Positions 39,959-49,945 are shown, numbered from the stretch's first letter. The stretch is 64,000 nt of DNA from Sulfurovum sp. (GCA_030949325.1 JAUZSQ010000110.1:1-64000), one strand, 5' to 3'. Made by a program: numbers and translations. Notes: generated from the sequence alone by a model not told the origin.

Positions 39959-40177
39959 ATGGATAATTATGAAATTCTAAAAATCATATCAGAGTTAAAT
40001 GAAGTGCATTTAGAACTTATTAATATTTGTTCAGGAGATAAAGAAAAAATGAAAAATAGTGCTATTGTATTATCTCAATTTAAAGATATTAAAAAAACAA
40101 TCAAAGAATATTTAGACAAGAATATAGATAAAAATATTATTAAAAATGTTTTATTGCATAGGTATTCGGATGTTTAA
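39959..40177 (+). CDS. Small helical hypothetical protein
   Basis: 72 residues, charged and helical (DNYEILKIISELNEVHLELI...KKTIKEYLDKNIDKNIIKNVLLHRY). No family recognised. It starts one base after the stop of the interrupted membrane-protein gene, with no separate promoter visible, so it probably belonged to that operon. Confidence 0.5.
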   Translation: MDNYEILKIISELNEVHLELINICSGDKEKMKNSAIVLSQFKDIKKTIKEYLDKNIDKNIIKNVLLHRYSDV

Positions 40178-40242
40178 ATTTATGATTCGTTGTGTGAGAG
40201 CAGGACAATAGTCACTTTTTTATTTTGCTTTTGTTCTTATTT

Positions 40243-40270
40243 GTAGGGGTAGAGCCATGTCTCTACCCTT
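40243..40270 (+). repeat. REP-like hairpin, second family, copy 1
   Basis: GTAG foot, stem GGGTAGAG / CTCTACCC (8 bp perfect), loop CCATGT. In inverted orientation to copy 2, forming a doublet. Confidence 0.7.
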
Positions 40271-40309
40271 TGGGTGGGTTGTAAATATTGGGGTTTTATT
40301 GTATATCAA

Positions 40310-40336
40310 GGGCAGACGCAAGGGTCTGCCCCTACG
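40310..40336 (-). repeat. REP-like hairpin, second family, copy 2
   Basis: Stem GGGCAGAC / GTCTGCCC (8 bp perfect), loop GCAAGG, then CCTACG, giving a GTAG foot on the minus strand. Confidence 0.7.
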
Positions 40337-40382
40337 GAGTTTATGCTATAATTATGAAATATTAGTATTTAAAAGGATAAAC

Positions 40383-40610
40383 ATGCCTAAAATTGATGAA
40401 GTAAAAGAGTTTATAGGCTTTATGAAAGCTATATTTATTCTACTTATTGTTATAAATACTTCATTGATAGCTTGGGTATTTAAAAGTTTTGAAAGTGAAA
40501 ATACAACTCGTCTGTATATGGTGGTAGTGATAATCTCCTTACTTTCTCTATCTATTGGTTTACTCTTTTCAAAAATATTAAATGAGATAAAAATATTAAA
40601 GGATTTATGA
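40383..40610 (+). CDS. Small two-helix membrane protein
   Basis: 75 residues from ATG 40383, AAAGGA upstream. Amphipathic N terminus (MPKIDEVKEFIGFMK), two hydrophobic helices (AIFILLIVINTSLIAWVF and LYMVVVIISLLSLSIGLLF), and a charged end. It overlaps the next tiny gene by four bases. Similar small membrane pairs are widespread as hypothetical proteins; function unknown. Confidence 0.6.
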   Translation: MPKIDEVKEFIGFMKAIFILLIVINTSLIAWVFKSFESENTTRLYMVVVIISLLSLSIGLLFSKILNEIKILKDL

Positions 40611-40696
40611 TGGTACCTATGATTTTGGCTTTAAGTATAGGCATGGCTTTATTGGGATTTATGTTATATAAGATAAATAAATTTACATATAATTAA
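40607..40696 (+). CDS. Tiny single-helix membrane peptide
   Basis: 29 residues (MMVPMILALSIGMALLGFM...), one hydrophobic helix. ATG 40607 overlaps the preceding stop (ATGA), so translation would be coupled. Real as a gene by coupling and topology only. Confidence 0.45.
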   Translation: MMVPMILALSIGMALLGFMLYKINKFTYN

Positions 40697-40723
40697 TAAT
40701 ATTTGAATTTTATCACATATCAA

Positions 40724-40750
40724 AGATAGACACATGGGTCTGCCCCTACG
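40724..40750 (-). repeat. REP-like hairpin, second family, copy 3 (degenerate)
   Basis: GATAGAC / GTCTGCCCC with loop ACATGG and CCTACG at the foot. Closely related to copy 2. The rest of 40751-40924 shows nothing I can name. Confidence 0.55.
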
Positions 40751-40924
40751 GAATTTTGAATGATTTTAGATTTACTATGATATCATAGAGTGAGTATTGT
40801 CACATCCTTTATTAAAGGCTAACCCTGTCTCACATTCATTATTTCTCGCAACTAGCATTTGACGAGGCTAAAGCCGTCGTTTCCGATGAGTTATGCAAGA
40901 ATTCTATTACACCATCAAGAAAAA

Positions 40925-41717
40925 TTAAAAAATAATCTCTCGTTTCTCTCTCTTTTTAAAAGTAACAGCTTTCGTATATCCAACCTTCTTAGCAATAGCA
41001 ACAGCTTCTTCATATTTAAACCCTACTTGTTCCACGGCATGGGCATCTGAAGAGAAAGCAAATAGGAATATCTAGTGCGTAAGCTTCTTCTAAAAGTAGT
41101 GGAGAGGGGTAGAGTTCGGCGATGGGTTTTCTAAATCCTGCTGTATTTATTTCTAAGACCATATTGGCTTTTTTGATGGCTTGAAGTGCGTCTTTTGCTA
41201 AAATACGTATATCGGTTGAGGGCATAAATTTGAAGACTTTAATGAGGTCAAAATGCCCTACGATGTCAAAATATCCTGTTTTTGCCATAGCTTCAATAGC
41301 TTCAAAATATGCAGACCAAATTTCATCAACAGGCTTGTCTTTCCACCCTCCTATAAACTCAGGATTGTCAAATCCCCATTTGTCTATGAAATGCACCGAA
41401 CCAATGAGATAATCTACTTTGGCTTCTATTACAGACTTGTCCATGTGACCTTTGAGATAATCTACTTCATAGCCTAGAAGTATTTGTATATTGTCTTTAT
41501 ACTTTTCTTTGGCTTGAAGCACCTCTTGTGTATAGGTGTGCATTTCTTCAAATTTGAGCCTATAATGTGGGTCAAAATCCATAGGGGCATGTTCGCTAAA
41601 ACCATAAATATCAATGCCCAGTTCTATAGCTCTTTGTATGTATTCATCCATCGTGCCTGTGGCATGATTACATCGTGTGCTGTGATTGTGTAGGTCTACT
41701 CTTGTTGTATTATTCAT
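40925..41717 (-). CDS. PHP-domain phosphoesterase, histidinol-phosphatase-like (one-base frameshift)
   Basis: 263 residues after removing one A from 41060-41062. Metal-binding PHP motifs are DLHNHSTRCNHATG, GFSEHAP, GYEVDYL, GSVHFID, DIVGHFDLIK and LEINTAGFR. After correction come AFSSDAHAVEQVGFKYEEAVAIAKKVGY. The corrected tail ends REKREIIF at 40925. Removes phosphate from histidinol phosphate if it is HisK-type; other PHP phosphatase roles are possible. Confidence 0.85.
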
Positions 41718-41810
41718 ACGATAATTTTAGCATAAGGGGCTTCAAACTACTTTTTACTACTAATAGGATAAAATACACTTAAAACTAATCTGTATTTGAA
41801 AGAGATGAAC

Positions 41811-43145
41811 ATGCAAACAAAAGTAGAACTTCTAGCACCAGCAGGTAACCTAGAAAAGATGAAGATTGCTCTCAATTATGGTGCTGACGCAGTATATGGA
41901 GGGACAAGTACTTTCTCCTTGCGTATTCGTTCGGGTAAAGAATTTGATATGGAAGCCTATGCACAAGGAATAGAATATGCACATGCACGGGGTAAGAAAG
42001 TTTATTCTACGGTGAATTCTTTTCCTTTTAACTCGCAGTTGAAGCTTTATGAAAACCATATTGCCAAGATTGCAGAGCTAAAACCTGATGCACTGATTGT
42101 ATCAAGCCCAGGGGTTGTGAAGATAGCTGCAAAGATTGCACCTCAGATTCCTATTCACCTTTCTACTCAAGCGAACGTAATGAATGCTATGGATGCAGAG
42201 GTCTATTATGACTTAGGTGTGAAGCGTATTATCGTGGCACGAGAAATTTCTTTGAAAGATTGTGAAGCGATTAAAAATCATATTCCTGATTTGGAACTTG
42301 AAATATTTGTACATGGTTCTATGTGTTTTGCGTACTCTGGTCGTTGTCTCATTTCCTCACTTCAAACTGGGCGTGTACCTAACCGTGGAAGTTGTGCAAA
42401 TGATTGCCGTTTCCCGTATGAAATTTATGCACACAATCCTGAGTCTGGGACTACTTTTAGGCTAGATGAAGAAGAGGGCATAGGGACGTATATTATGAAT
42501 GCCAAAGATATGAATATGGCATCGCACGTTGATGAAATACTCAAATCTGGTGTCATTGATTCGCTCAAAATTGAGGGGCGTACTAAGTCACCGTATTATG
42601 CAGGGGTGGTTACAAAAGCCTATCGTCATGCCATAGATGACCATTATTTGGGTGATTTTGATGAAACACGTTACCAAAGAGAATTACATACAACACAAAA
42701 TCGTGGTTTTTCAGATGCATATTTACTCTCACGTCCATTTGATAGAAATAACACCCAATCCAATGAATTTTCTATGCAGTATGGTACGCATCAGGTTGTT
42801 GGATTGGTACTTGAAGACGGTTTGAGCTGGAAGTGTAAGGATAAAACTTGTGTAGGAGATACGGTAGAAATCGTCTTGCCGATGGGGGCTACAGTAGATT
42901 TGATAGAGAATGATGTGGGCAAGATAGAAAAGATAGCAGACAGCTATTGGCTCACATTTAAGAAAATGCGTTCCACAAAAGGTAAAGAGTTTGAGTGTAT
43001 TCATTCGGGTGACCTCAATGATATACTCTTGCCCACAGCCTTACCAGCGTACACAATTTTGAGACGCGAAATAGCAGAGGCATTGGAAAAAAAGGGCTTG
43101 ACTGAAAGTTCAACTCCAATGCATCAAAAACAAGACAAAAAATAA
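41811..43145 (+). CDS. yegQ: Peptidase U32-family protein, YegQ/TrhP type
   Basis: About 444 residues from ATG 41811 (MQTKVELLAPAG); ATG 41805 and TTG 41796 are in frame but worse placed. U32 landmarks: GADAVYGGTSTFSLR, HLSTQANVMNAMDAEVYYDLGVKRIIVARE, ELEIFVHGSMCFAYSGRCLISS, NRGSCANDCRFPYEIYA, LKIEGRTKSPYYAG. The cysteines belong to an iron-sulfur site. Related proteins support prephenate-dependent tRNA uridine hydroxylation. It precedes purE by ten bases. Confidence 0.88.
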   Translation: MQTKVELLAPAGNLEKMKIALNYGADAVYGGTSTFSLRIRSGKEFDMEAYAQGIEYAHARGKKVYSTVNSFPFNSQLKLYENHIAKIAELKPDALIVSSPGVVKIAAKIAPQIPIHLSTQANVMNAMDAEVYYDLGVKRIIVAREISLKDCEAIKNHIPDLELEIFVHGSMCFAYSGRCLISSLQTGRVPNRGSCANDCRFPYEIYAHNPESGTTFRLDEEEGIGTYIMNAKDMNMASHVDEILKSGVIDSLKIEGRTKSPYYAGVVTKAYRHAIDDHYLGDFDETRYQRELHTTQNRGFSDAYLLSRPFDRNNTQSNEFSMQYGTHQVVGLVLEDGLSWKCKDKTCVGDTVEIVLPMGATVDLIENDVGKIEKIADSYWLTFKKMRSTKGKEFECIHSGDLNDILLPTALPAYTILRREIAEALEKKGLTESSTPMHQKQDKK

Positions 43146-43155
43146 AAGGAATAAA

Positions 43156-43650
43156 ATGAAATTTGTATCCATTGTAATGGGAAGTAAAAGTGATTATACG
43201 ATAATGGCAGAATGTGCTGAGACACTTAAAAAGTTTGGCGTACCGTATGAGCTTATTATCTCATCAGCACACAGAAGCCCTGAGAGAACCAAGAACTACA
43301 TGAAAGAAGCCGAAGCCAAAGGTGCGCAAGTATTCATCGCAGCCGCAGGAATGGCAGCCCACTTAGCAGGTGCATTGGCAGCGAGTACGACGAAGCCAAT
43401 CTTGGGTGTACCGATGGAATCAGGACCACTTAGAGGCGAAGATGCACTATTATCAACCGTGATGATGCCAGCAGGAATGCCCGTAGGAACATTAGCCATC
43501 GGTAAAGCAGGTGCTGTAAACTCTGCGTATCTAGCTATTCAAATCATGGCACTTCAAGACGATGAACTCAAAATCAAACTCCAAGAAGACAGAATAAGCA
43601 AAGCCAAAAAAGTAGAGCTTGATTCTAGCGAGATAGAAACGATACTGTAA
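43156..43650 (+). CDS. purE: N5-carboxyaminoimidazole ribonucleotide mutase
   Basis: 164 residues, full length. [50 protein letters not shown] and [27 protein letters not shown] are the class I PurE motifs. Purine biosynthesis. In the conserved run with glyQ, but split from it by the ATPase pair. Confidence 0.96.
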   Translation: MKFVSIVMGSKSDYTIMAECAETLKKFGVPYELIISSAHRSPERTKNYMKEAEAKGAQVFIAAAGMAAHLAGALAASTTKPILGVPMESGPLRGEDALLSTVMMPAGMPVGTLAIGKAGAVNSAYLAIQIMALQDDELKIKLQEDRISKAKKVELDSSEIETIL

Positions 43651-43664
43651 ACCAAAGGACAATC

Positions 43665-44694
43665 ATGACTCTCCAACTAAAAAATATCGGAATGATAAAA
43701 GAAGCGAATGTCAAGATAGACGGTCTGACTGTGATAGCTGGGGAGAATGATACGGGGAAGAGTACGGTAGGGAAAATGCTTTTTTCTATTATTAAATCTG
43801 ATAATATTTCTCAAGTAAAAAAAGCCTCTTCTCAAGATTCAAAACGGATACTAGCTACGAGATTAAATGTAGTCTTTGATGGAAATATTTCTTATAATGG
43901 TCAGGCTATTTTAAGAAGTAAAGACTAGATAAGATGAATTACTGTATTATTATAAATATCAGAGATAAATATTATGTCGAATTCAAATATAGTATGATGC
44001 TACTAATTATGAACGGATGGTTGATAGATACCTTTGATCAATCCTATTGTTTTTGTCAGATAGACTCTTTAGTATGGAATTTCACAGACTGAAAGAGATA
44101 TAGAACAAGTTGAATCTCAAATGAGAATTGAACTAAATTATCCTTCTATATATGATGTAGGTTTATATGTTACAGTTCATATCAAGAAAACCCTTTTCCC
44201 GATGCTACAAGATATTAGAAATAAAGAGAATGATTACAGATATTATATCTGGGGATTTAGAGTTTGATAGTTCAAAATTTTATTATAATAAAATTATTAA
44301 TAATAGTAAGATTAAAGTAGAAATGGAAAATACGGCAACAGGAATAAAAAGTTTTGGAATAATCCAAGTTTTAAATGATAATAAATTTTTTGATAGAAAA
44401 AATTTATTAATATTAGATGAACCAGAAGTACATTTACATCCTAAATGGCAATTAAAAATGGCAGGAATTATTGTAAAACTTGTAAAAAGTGGTGCAAAAA
44501 TAGTCGTAAATACACATAGTCCGTATATGATACAAGCTCTTATTAAATATGCTAGAGATTACAAAATAGTGGACAAGAGTAATTTTTATCTAACTCAAAA
44601 AGAGAATGAAATGTCGGTTATTGAAGATGTCAATGACAATTTAAATAAAATATTTGAACTTTTAGCAGAACCTATGAATGAGGTTTACGAGTAG
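43665..44694 (+). pseudogene. OLD-like AAA ATPase, middle scrambled by several frameshifts
   Basis: N terminus 43665-43928 is in frame: LQLKNIGMIKEANVKIDGLTVIAGENDTGKSTVGKMLF (Walker A). The C terminus from about 44167 has LLILDEPEVHLHPKWQLKMAGIIVKLV (Walker B) and VVNTHSPYMIQAL (His switch). Between 43929 and 44166 recognisable pieces (YDATNYERMVD, ERDIEQVESQMRIELNYPS) lie in different frames, needing at least two shifts. That is either multiple sequence errors or real decay. Begins 14 bases after purE; the intact companion gene follows directly. Confidence 0.7.
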
Positions 44695-45318
44695 ATGCTT
44701 GAAAAAGTATTAGAAAGAGATACAAAATATTTTATTTTTGATTCTTTAAAAAATGTGAGCGATGAAAGTTGTTTATGCGAGGACTATCAATTAATTGACT
44801 TTGATGAAACTAAAAAAATAATTATTAAAGAGTTTACTCTATCTACTTTAGCTTCTTGTGATGGCTTATATTTTAATAATAGTATTAATTTTTTAGAATT
44901 CAAAGGTTTTAAAAAAATTAAATCAAAATTAAGTCCAAAAGAAAACTTAGAACAAAAAGAAGAAAAATTTATTCAAAAATTAGAATCTTCTTTAATTGAT
45001 AAGATTGAATCAAGTATTTGGATATTAGATTTAATTTTAAAACAGAAGTCTCTCAATTTAACTCAAAATGATAAAATAAACTATAGAAAAATTGACAAAA
45101 ATTATTATATTGTGACTGATATAGATTTAACTAAACCTTCAAAAGATACTTTTTTAGCAAGACTGAATGGTCTAGCAGAAATACCTAGTTCATTATATAA
45201 TAATTTAATCACAAATGTAAAAATTATTATTGATAATATTGAACTTAATGTTAAAATCAATAAACCAAAACTAATAGACTGCAATGAACTAAAAAAATAC
45301 CTAGAGGAAAAAACATGA
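44695..45318 (+). CDS. Companion of the OLD-like ATPase, unknown function
   Basis: 207 residues, starting immediately after the ATPase stop codon, so translationally coupled. Soluble and charged, with no motif I recognise. Acidic residues recur ([37 protein letters not shown]). The AT-rich codon use resembles the ATPase and differs from glyQ, which it overlaps by four bases. As partner of an OLD-type ATPase it could be an effector or regulator. Speculative. Confidence 0.6.
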   Translation: MLEKVLERDTKYFIFDSLKNVSDESCLCEDYQLIDFDETKKIIIKEFTLSTLASCDGLYFNNSINFLEFKGFKKIKSKLSPKENLEQKEEKFIQKLESSLIDKIESSIWILDLILKQKSLNLTQNDKINYRKIDKNYYIVTDIDLTKPSKDTFLARLNGLAEIPSSLYNNLITNVKIIIDNIELNVKINKPKLIDCNELKKYLEEKT

Positions 45319-46208
45319 AAAAGAAAACACTCACATTCAGCGAAATACTACTAAAACTACAACAATATTGGGCAGAGCAAGGCTGTAATATCGTGCAACC
45401 TTATGACATTCCAGCAGGAGCTGGGACTTTTCATCCTGCTACGATTTTACGTTCACTTGATTCTAAGCCTTGGAGTACGGCGTATGTTGCCCCATCACGA
45501 AGACCAACAGATGGACGATATGGGGAAAATCCAAACCGTTTGGGTGCGTATTATCAATTTCAAGCACTTATCAAACCATCGCCTGACAACATTCAAGAGC
45601 TGTATTTGAAGTCTTTAGAGTACTTGGGTCTGAACTTGCAAGAGCATGATATTCGTTTTGTGGAAGACAATTGGGAATCTCCGACACTTGGGGCTTGGGG
45701 TTTAGGTTGGGAAGTGTGGCTTGATGGGATGGAAGTGACACAATTTACCTATTTTCAACAAGTTGGAGGTATCGCTTGTGACCCTGTGGCAGTGGAGATT
45801 ACTTATGGTACGGAGCGTTTGGCGATGTATCTGCAAGGTGTAGAATCTGTCTTTGACATCGTGTGGAATGAACATAATGGACATATTACCACTTACGCCG
45901 ATGTACATAAAGAGAGTGAATATGAGTTTTCTAAATACCATTTTGAAGTAGCCACTGTAGAGAAATTACGCAAAGATTTTGAAGATGCTTCTAGTGAGTG
46001 TAAGTTATGTATAGAAAAAGAATTGCCTTTACCTGCTTATGACCAATGTATGGTGGCTTCTCATGCTTTTAATGTGTTGGATGCGAGAAAGGCTATATCA
46101 CAAGCTCAAAGACAAAATTATATCTTGAAAGTAAGAGAACTTTCTATTGCTTGTGTGAAGTTGTATAAGGGGCAAGAGGAAGAACGAAATAAAAGAGTGA
46201 GAGGGTAA
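45315..46208 (+). CDS. glyQ: Glycyl-tRNA synthetase alpha subunit
   Basis: 297 residues. Class II core: [97 protein letters not shown] and [13 protein letters not shown]. It needs the beta subunit GlyS, which is not in this window. Its usual neighbours, purE and the NIF3-like gene, have been separated from it by two ATPase cassettes. Confidence 0.96.
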   Translation: MKKKTLTFSEILLKLQQYWAEQGCNIVQPYDIPAGAGTFHPATILRSLDSKPWSTAYVAPSRRPTDGRYGENPNRLGAYYQFQALIKPSPDNIQELYLKSLEYLGLNLQEHDIRFVEDNWESPTLGAWGLGWEVWLDGMEVTQFTYFQQVGGIACDPVAVEITYGTERLAMYLQGVESVFDIVWNEHNGHITTYADVHKESEYEFSKYHFEVATVEKLRKDFEDASSECKLCIEKELPLPAYDQCMVASHAFNVLDARKAISQAQRQNYILKVRELSIACVKLYKGQEEERNKRVRG

Positions 46209-46240
46209 CTCCTCTTGTATTTATAAAGAAAGGAAATACT

Positions 46241-47872
46241 ATGGGATTAGAACTAAAAGCAGAAGAAAAATCAATACTTGAACTCTTTACAGGTGATAAA
46301 AATCAATATATTATTCCTCCATATCAAAGACCTTATTCTTGGGATGAAGAACAATGTGAAGAGTTATTTAATGATTTGTTAAAAGCTTTTGAAGATGATA
46401 AAACTGATAGTTACTTTTTAGGTAATATTGTTATTGCATCAAGTAGAGAAGATAAAAATAGATTAGAAGTTATTGATGGACAACAAAGACTTACTACTTT
46501 GACTCTTCTTATAAAAGCATTTTTATTTTTTGATAAAGATAATAAAAAGCTAGAAAACTCTATATGGGAACTTGATAGAAGAACAGGTAAAAAGAAAGAA
46601 CAGAGATTGAAAACTATGGTTTTTCAAGAGAGAGATGCACAATTTTTAAAAGATGCATTAGAGTTAGAATATGAGAAAAAAAATACTTGTAAAATAAATA
46701 AAAAAGACAATCAATTTAAGAAAAATATATGTTATTTCTATAGAAGATTAGATGAATTAGAAGATGGGATATTATTTAATTTCTCTGATTTTTTGCTTGA
46801 TGATATTTCTATTTTACCCATACAGACACAAGGAGATGATAAGAGCATAGCAAGAGAAAATGCTATTAAAATATTTGAAACAATTAATGATAGAGGATTA
46901 CCTCTTTCTGATAGTGATTTGTTTAAAGCCAAACTATTCTCTAATGCTTTAAGTTGGAAGAAAACAGAAGATTTTATAATGAGATGGCAAGACTTAGATG
47001 AACAATGTACATTAATTGATTACTCTATAGATGCTATATTTAAGATATATACACAAATTATTAGAGGTGAGCAAAAGATAAAAACTACAGAAGTTGGACT
47101 AAGAGACTTCTTTAATAAAAAAGAGTACTCACCATTTAATAAATCAGATATTAAATATAATAAAATTTTAAATGAAATATTTAAAATAATAGATTGTATC
47201 TCCTTTTATCAAACTATTTTAGAAAATCCTTTAGAGTATGAAGATGTATCTAAATGGTTTCAAATATTAAAAGAGCATAGAAATAAATATCCAAGAACAG
47301 CAATGTTTGTCTATTTATATAAAAATGGTTTAGATAATAATGATAAATTAATAATATTTTCTGAGAATCTAATTAGATTAGCGTATGATAAAGGTGCTAA
47401 AAGTGAATTGCAATTTAAAATTTATGAATTAATAATTAAAATCATACATGATGAACTTGAAGATTATTATCCATCCAAAGTAAAAGATAGTGACTTTGAA
47501 TCTTTTGGTATTTTAAAAAATGGGTATGCTCTTTTAACTTTTTATTTACAAAATAATCAAAAGGTAATTTCTTCTTATAAATTCGATAAAATTATTAATT
47601 CAAAAGACATATCTAATTTAGATGATAGTTGGAATAATATAAACTTTAAAGATTATTCTGAAACATTAGGAAATATTCTTATTATTGATACAATAAAACT
47701 TAGAAACACAACTTTAGAAAGCAAAATAAAATGTTTTAAAAACTCAAACTTAGAAGAAATTAAAGAACTTTTACCAAAATTATCTAATTGGACTTATCCA
47801 AAATATGAAGAGAGAGAAAATAATTTAAGAGATAGATTAAGTTCATTTTTTAGGAAACCTGATGAAAATTAA
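46241..47872 (+). CDS. DUF262/GmrSD-like protein with degenerate HNH region
   Basis: 543 residues. The N-terminal DUF262 (ParB/Srx-like) domain has IPPYQRPYSWDEEQCEEL, FLGNIVIA and VIDGQQRLTTLTLL; the DGQQR nucleotide-binding motif is intact. Also KIFETINDRGLPLSDSDLFKA near residue 215. The C terminus follows the DUF1524 layout (ETLGNILII...LRNTTLESKI...LSNWTYPKYEERENNLRDRL), but where the His-Pro of the nuclease is expected it reads KIINSKDIS. The HNH centre is therefore probably lost. Relatives are GmrSD/BrxU-type modified-DNA restriction enzymes. It overlaps the next ATPase gene by 11 bases. AAAGGAAA precedes the ATG. Confidence 0.8.
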   Translation: MGLELKAEEKSILELFTGDKNQYIIPPYQRPYSWDEEQCEELFNDLLKAFEDDKTDSYFLGNIVIASSREDKNRLEVIDGQQRLTTLTLLIKAFLFFDKDNKKLENSIWELDRRTGKKKEQRLKTMVFQERDAQFLKDALELEYEKKNTCKINKKDNQFKKNICYFYRRLDELEDGILFNFSDFLLDDISILPIQTQGDDKSIARENAIKIFETINDRGLPLSDSDLFKAKLFSNALSWKKTEDFIMRWQDLDEQCTLIDYSIDAIFKIYTQIIRGEQKIKTTEVGLRDFFNKKEYSPFNKSDIKYNKILNEIFKIIDCISFYQTILENPLEYEDVSKWFQILKEHRNKYPRTAMFVYLYKNGLDNNDKLIIFSENLIRLAYDKGAKSELQFKIYELIIKIIHDELEDYYPSKVKDSDFESFGILKNGYALLTFYLQNNQKVISSYKFDKIINSKDISNLDDSWNNINFKDYSETLGNILIIDTIKLRNTTLESKIKCFKNSNLEEIKELLPKLSNWTYPKYEERENNLRDRLSSFFRKPDEN

Positions 47873-49220
47873 AAAAGTAGAACTAGAAAACTTCAAATTT
47901 CATCAAAAATTAAAATTTGCAATAGATAAAAAAAATTGTCTCATTTATGGAGAAAATGGAACAGGTAAAAGTTCTATTTATGAAGCACTAAATGCTATTT
48001 TTACTCTCTACTTTAGGGATAGTAACTTCTCTCTAAATAAGTTTAAAAATTATAGTTCTACAGAAGCATTAAGTGCTAAAGTTACTTTTGATAATGCAGA
48101 TGAATTAATTATTCCAAAAGAAGATATGCCATTAATGGGGGGTAAAAAAACTATTTATTTTGCCAATCAAGATTTATTAGAGAGTATCATTTTAAATAAT
48201 AATTTTTACGATACGATAAAAAACTCTTTTAAAAATATTTTTCCTATTCTACATAACTTTCGTAAAAATTTTGAATTTATTAATTCTAGGATTGATTCTT
48301 CAAATTATCAAGAGGAAAATACAAAAAGACAAGATAATATTAAAAATATGGAAAGATTCTTATGGAGAATAGAATTAAGAGCTAATGATATTTTAAATAA
48401 TCACTTTGAAGAAAAATTTACTATTAAATTTGAATATGATTGGGGTTTATCTAATACAACAGATGATTTCAAATATCCTAATCCTAAAATCATTTTAAAC
48501 ATAGATGATAAAAAATTTTTAAAACTAAACTTCAACGAAGCCAAACTAAAACTAGCCTCAATAGCTATATTTTTTGCACTTATTAAAGTAGAAGAAGATT
48601 TAACTAATCCTTTAAAACTATTAGTGCTAGATGACTTCTTAACATCTCTTGATATGGCTAATAGGCATTATATTATTGAGTATATTTTTGATAAATTTGA
48701 AAAGTATCAAAAAATTATTTTGACTCATAATTTACAGTTTTATAATTTGATTTTATCTTTATTGAAAAGTAGAGATGAACTAAATAATTGGGATAATAAG
48801 AATATATTTTTACAAACTATAGGTACTCAAAAGAAAGCTATTATCTATGATAAAGAAACAGATTATATTAAATTAGCAGAAAGTTATTTAAAGGTGGATA
48901 AACTTGATGAAGCAGGAATTTATTTAAGAAAAGAATTTGAAAGACTGATTGAAGAACTAAGACAAATCAATGAAGTTGGAGTAAAAGAGAAATTAAGTAA
49001 AATTGTAAATCAATTAATTAAGTTAGATGATAGCACAGATATAAATATTTTAAAAATGCAAAATATATTAAAAAGAACAAAATTCTATCAAGATACGATT
49101 TTACATTCTACAGCCCATGATGATATATCCAATGAAAGATACACTAAAGAACTCAATGGGGCTATTGTTATTTTAAAACAACTTGATAAACTTGTAAAAA
49201 GTATAGGAACGAATTCATGA
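47862..49220 (+). CDS. SMC/RecF-like AAA ATPase, partner of the DUF262 protein
   Basis: 452 residues. Walker A LIYGENGTGKSSIYEAL near residue 28, a helical middle, then Walker B LKLLVLDDFLTSLDMANRHYIIEYI and IILTHNLQFYNLIL. The two halves resemble an AAA_23-type ATPase with a short coiled-coil arm. The C-terminal 120 residues are helical, with LRKEFERLIEELRQ and TKFYQDTILHSTAHDD. Overlap with the upstream DUF262 gene implies a two-subunit system. The stop overlaps the next housekeeping start by four bases. Confidence 0.75.
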   Translation: MKIKKVELENFKFHQKLKFAIDKKNCLIYGENGTGKSSIYEALNAIFTLYFRDSNFSLNKFKNYSSTEALSAKVTFDNADELIIPKEDMPLMGGKKTIYFANQDLLESIILNNNFYDTIKNSFKNIFPILHNFRKNFEFINSRIDSSNYQEENTKRQDNIKNMERFLWRIELRANDILNNHFEEKFTIKFEYDWGLSNTTDDFKYPNPKIILNIDDKKFLKLNFNEAKLKLASIAIFFALIKVEEDLTNPLKLLVLDDFLTSLDMANRHYIIEYIFDKFEKYQKIILTHNLQFYNLILSLLKSRDELNNWDNKNIFLQTIGTQKKAIIYDKETDYIKLAESYLKVDKLDEAGIYLRKEFERLIEELRQINEVGVKEKLSKIVNQLIKLDDSTDINILKMQNILKRTKFYQDTILHSTAHDDISNERYTKELNGAIVILKQLDKLVKSIGTNS

Positions 49221-49945
49221 CCCTAAAACAAATACACAGACACCTAAACACCCTCAGCCCTTTTGCCCTCCAAGAGAAATGGGACAATTCTGGTCTTATC
49301 GTTGGAGAGTTGAATAGGGAAGTATCACAGATTGTTTTGTCGCTTGATATTGATGAGGCGTTGATAGAAAAGGCTGAAGAAAATACGCTTTTTATTGTGC
49401 ATCATCCTTTGATTTTTGGGAAATTGACGCAACTTGATTTTGCGAAGTATCCTGCTAATTTGATTGAGAAGTTGATACTTAAGAAGCATTCGTTGATTGC
49501 GATGCATACGAATTTTGATAAAACGCATTTGAATAGCTATGTTTTTGAGAAAGTTTTGGGCTTTAAAATAGAAAGGCAAGATGCATTTATTTGTGTGGCT
49601 AAGGTGGATTTTACTTATAAGAATTTGTTGAAGCATCTTAAGGACAAATTTAATTTGCCAACGCTCAAGGTGGTGGGAAAAAAAGAAAAAGTTACTTCTA
49701 TTGCTTTGTGTACGGGGGCAGGGGCTTCTTTAATTGATGAGGTGGAGGCTGATTGTTTTTTGACAGGGGATATAAAATACCATGATGCGATGAAGGCAAT
49801 GAGTGAGGATTTGATGATGGTAGATATTGGGCATTATGAATCTGAGGTCTTTTTTGCAGAGATACTCTTTAAAGAGTTGAAAGTTTTACCTATTTTGGTT
49901 ATAATGTCAAATTCACAAAATCCATTTTATAATGAGATGCTATAA
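49217..49945 (+). CDS. NIF3-like dinuclear metal protein (YbgI/DUF34 family)
   Basis: 242 residues. LSPFALQEKWDNSGLIVG, LFIVHHPLIFGKL (metal His pair), LIAMHTNFDKT, TGDIKYHDAM and DIGHYESEVFF are the family metal-site motifs. Often annotated as GTP cyclohydrolase 1 type 2 homologue, but the true function is unsettled. ATG overlaps the ATPase stop by four bases. Confidence 0.88.
   Translation: MTLKQIHRHLNTLSPFALQEKWDNSGLIVGELNREVSQIVLSLDIDEALIEKAEENTLFIVHHPLIFGKLTQLDFAKYPANLIEKLILKKHSLIAMHTNFDKTHLNSYVFEKVLGFKIERQDAFICVAKVDFTYKNLLKHLKDKFNLPTLKVVGKKEKVTSIALCTGAGASLIDEVEADCFLTGDIKYHDAMKAMSEDLMMVDIGHYESEVFFAEILFKELKVLPILVIMSNSQNPFYNEML

Noticed and set aside
40240-40340. Hairpin doublet as a CRISPR fragment or terminator pair
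   Set aside because: Inverted rather than direct repeats, no spacers of constant length, no T-tracts; GTAG-foot hairpins fit REP sequences better.
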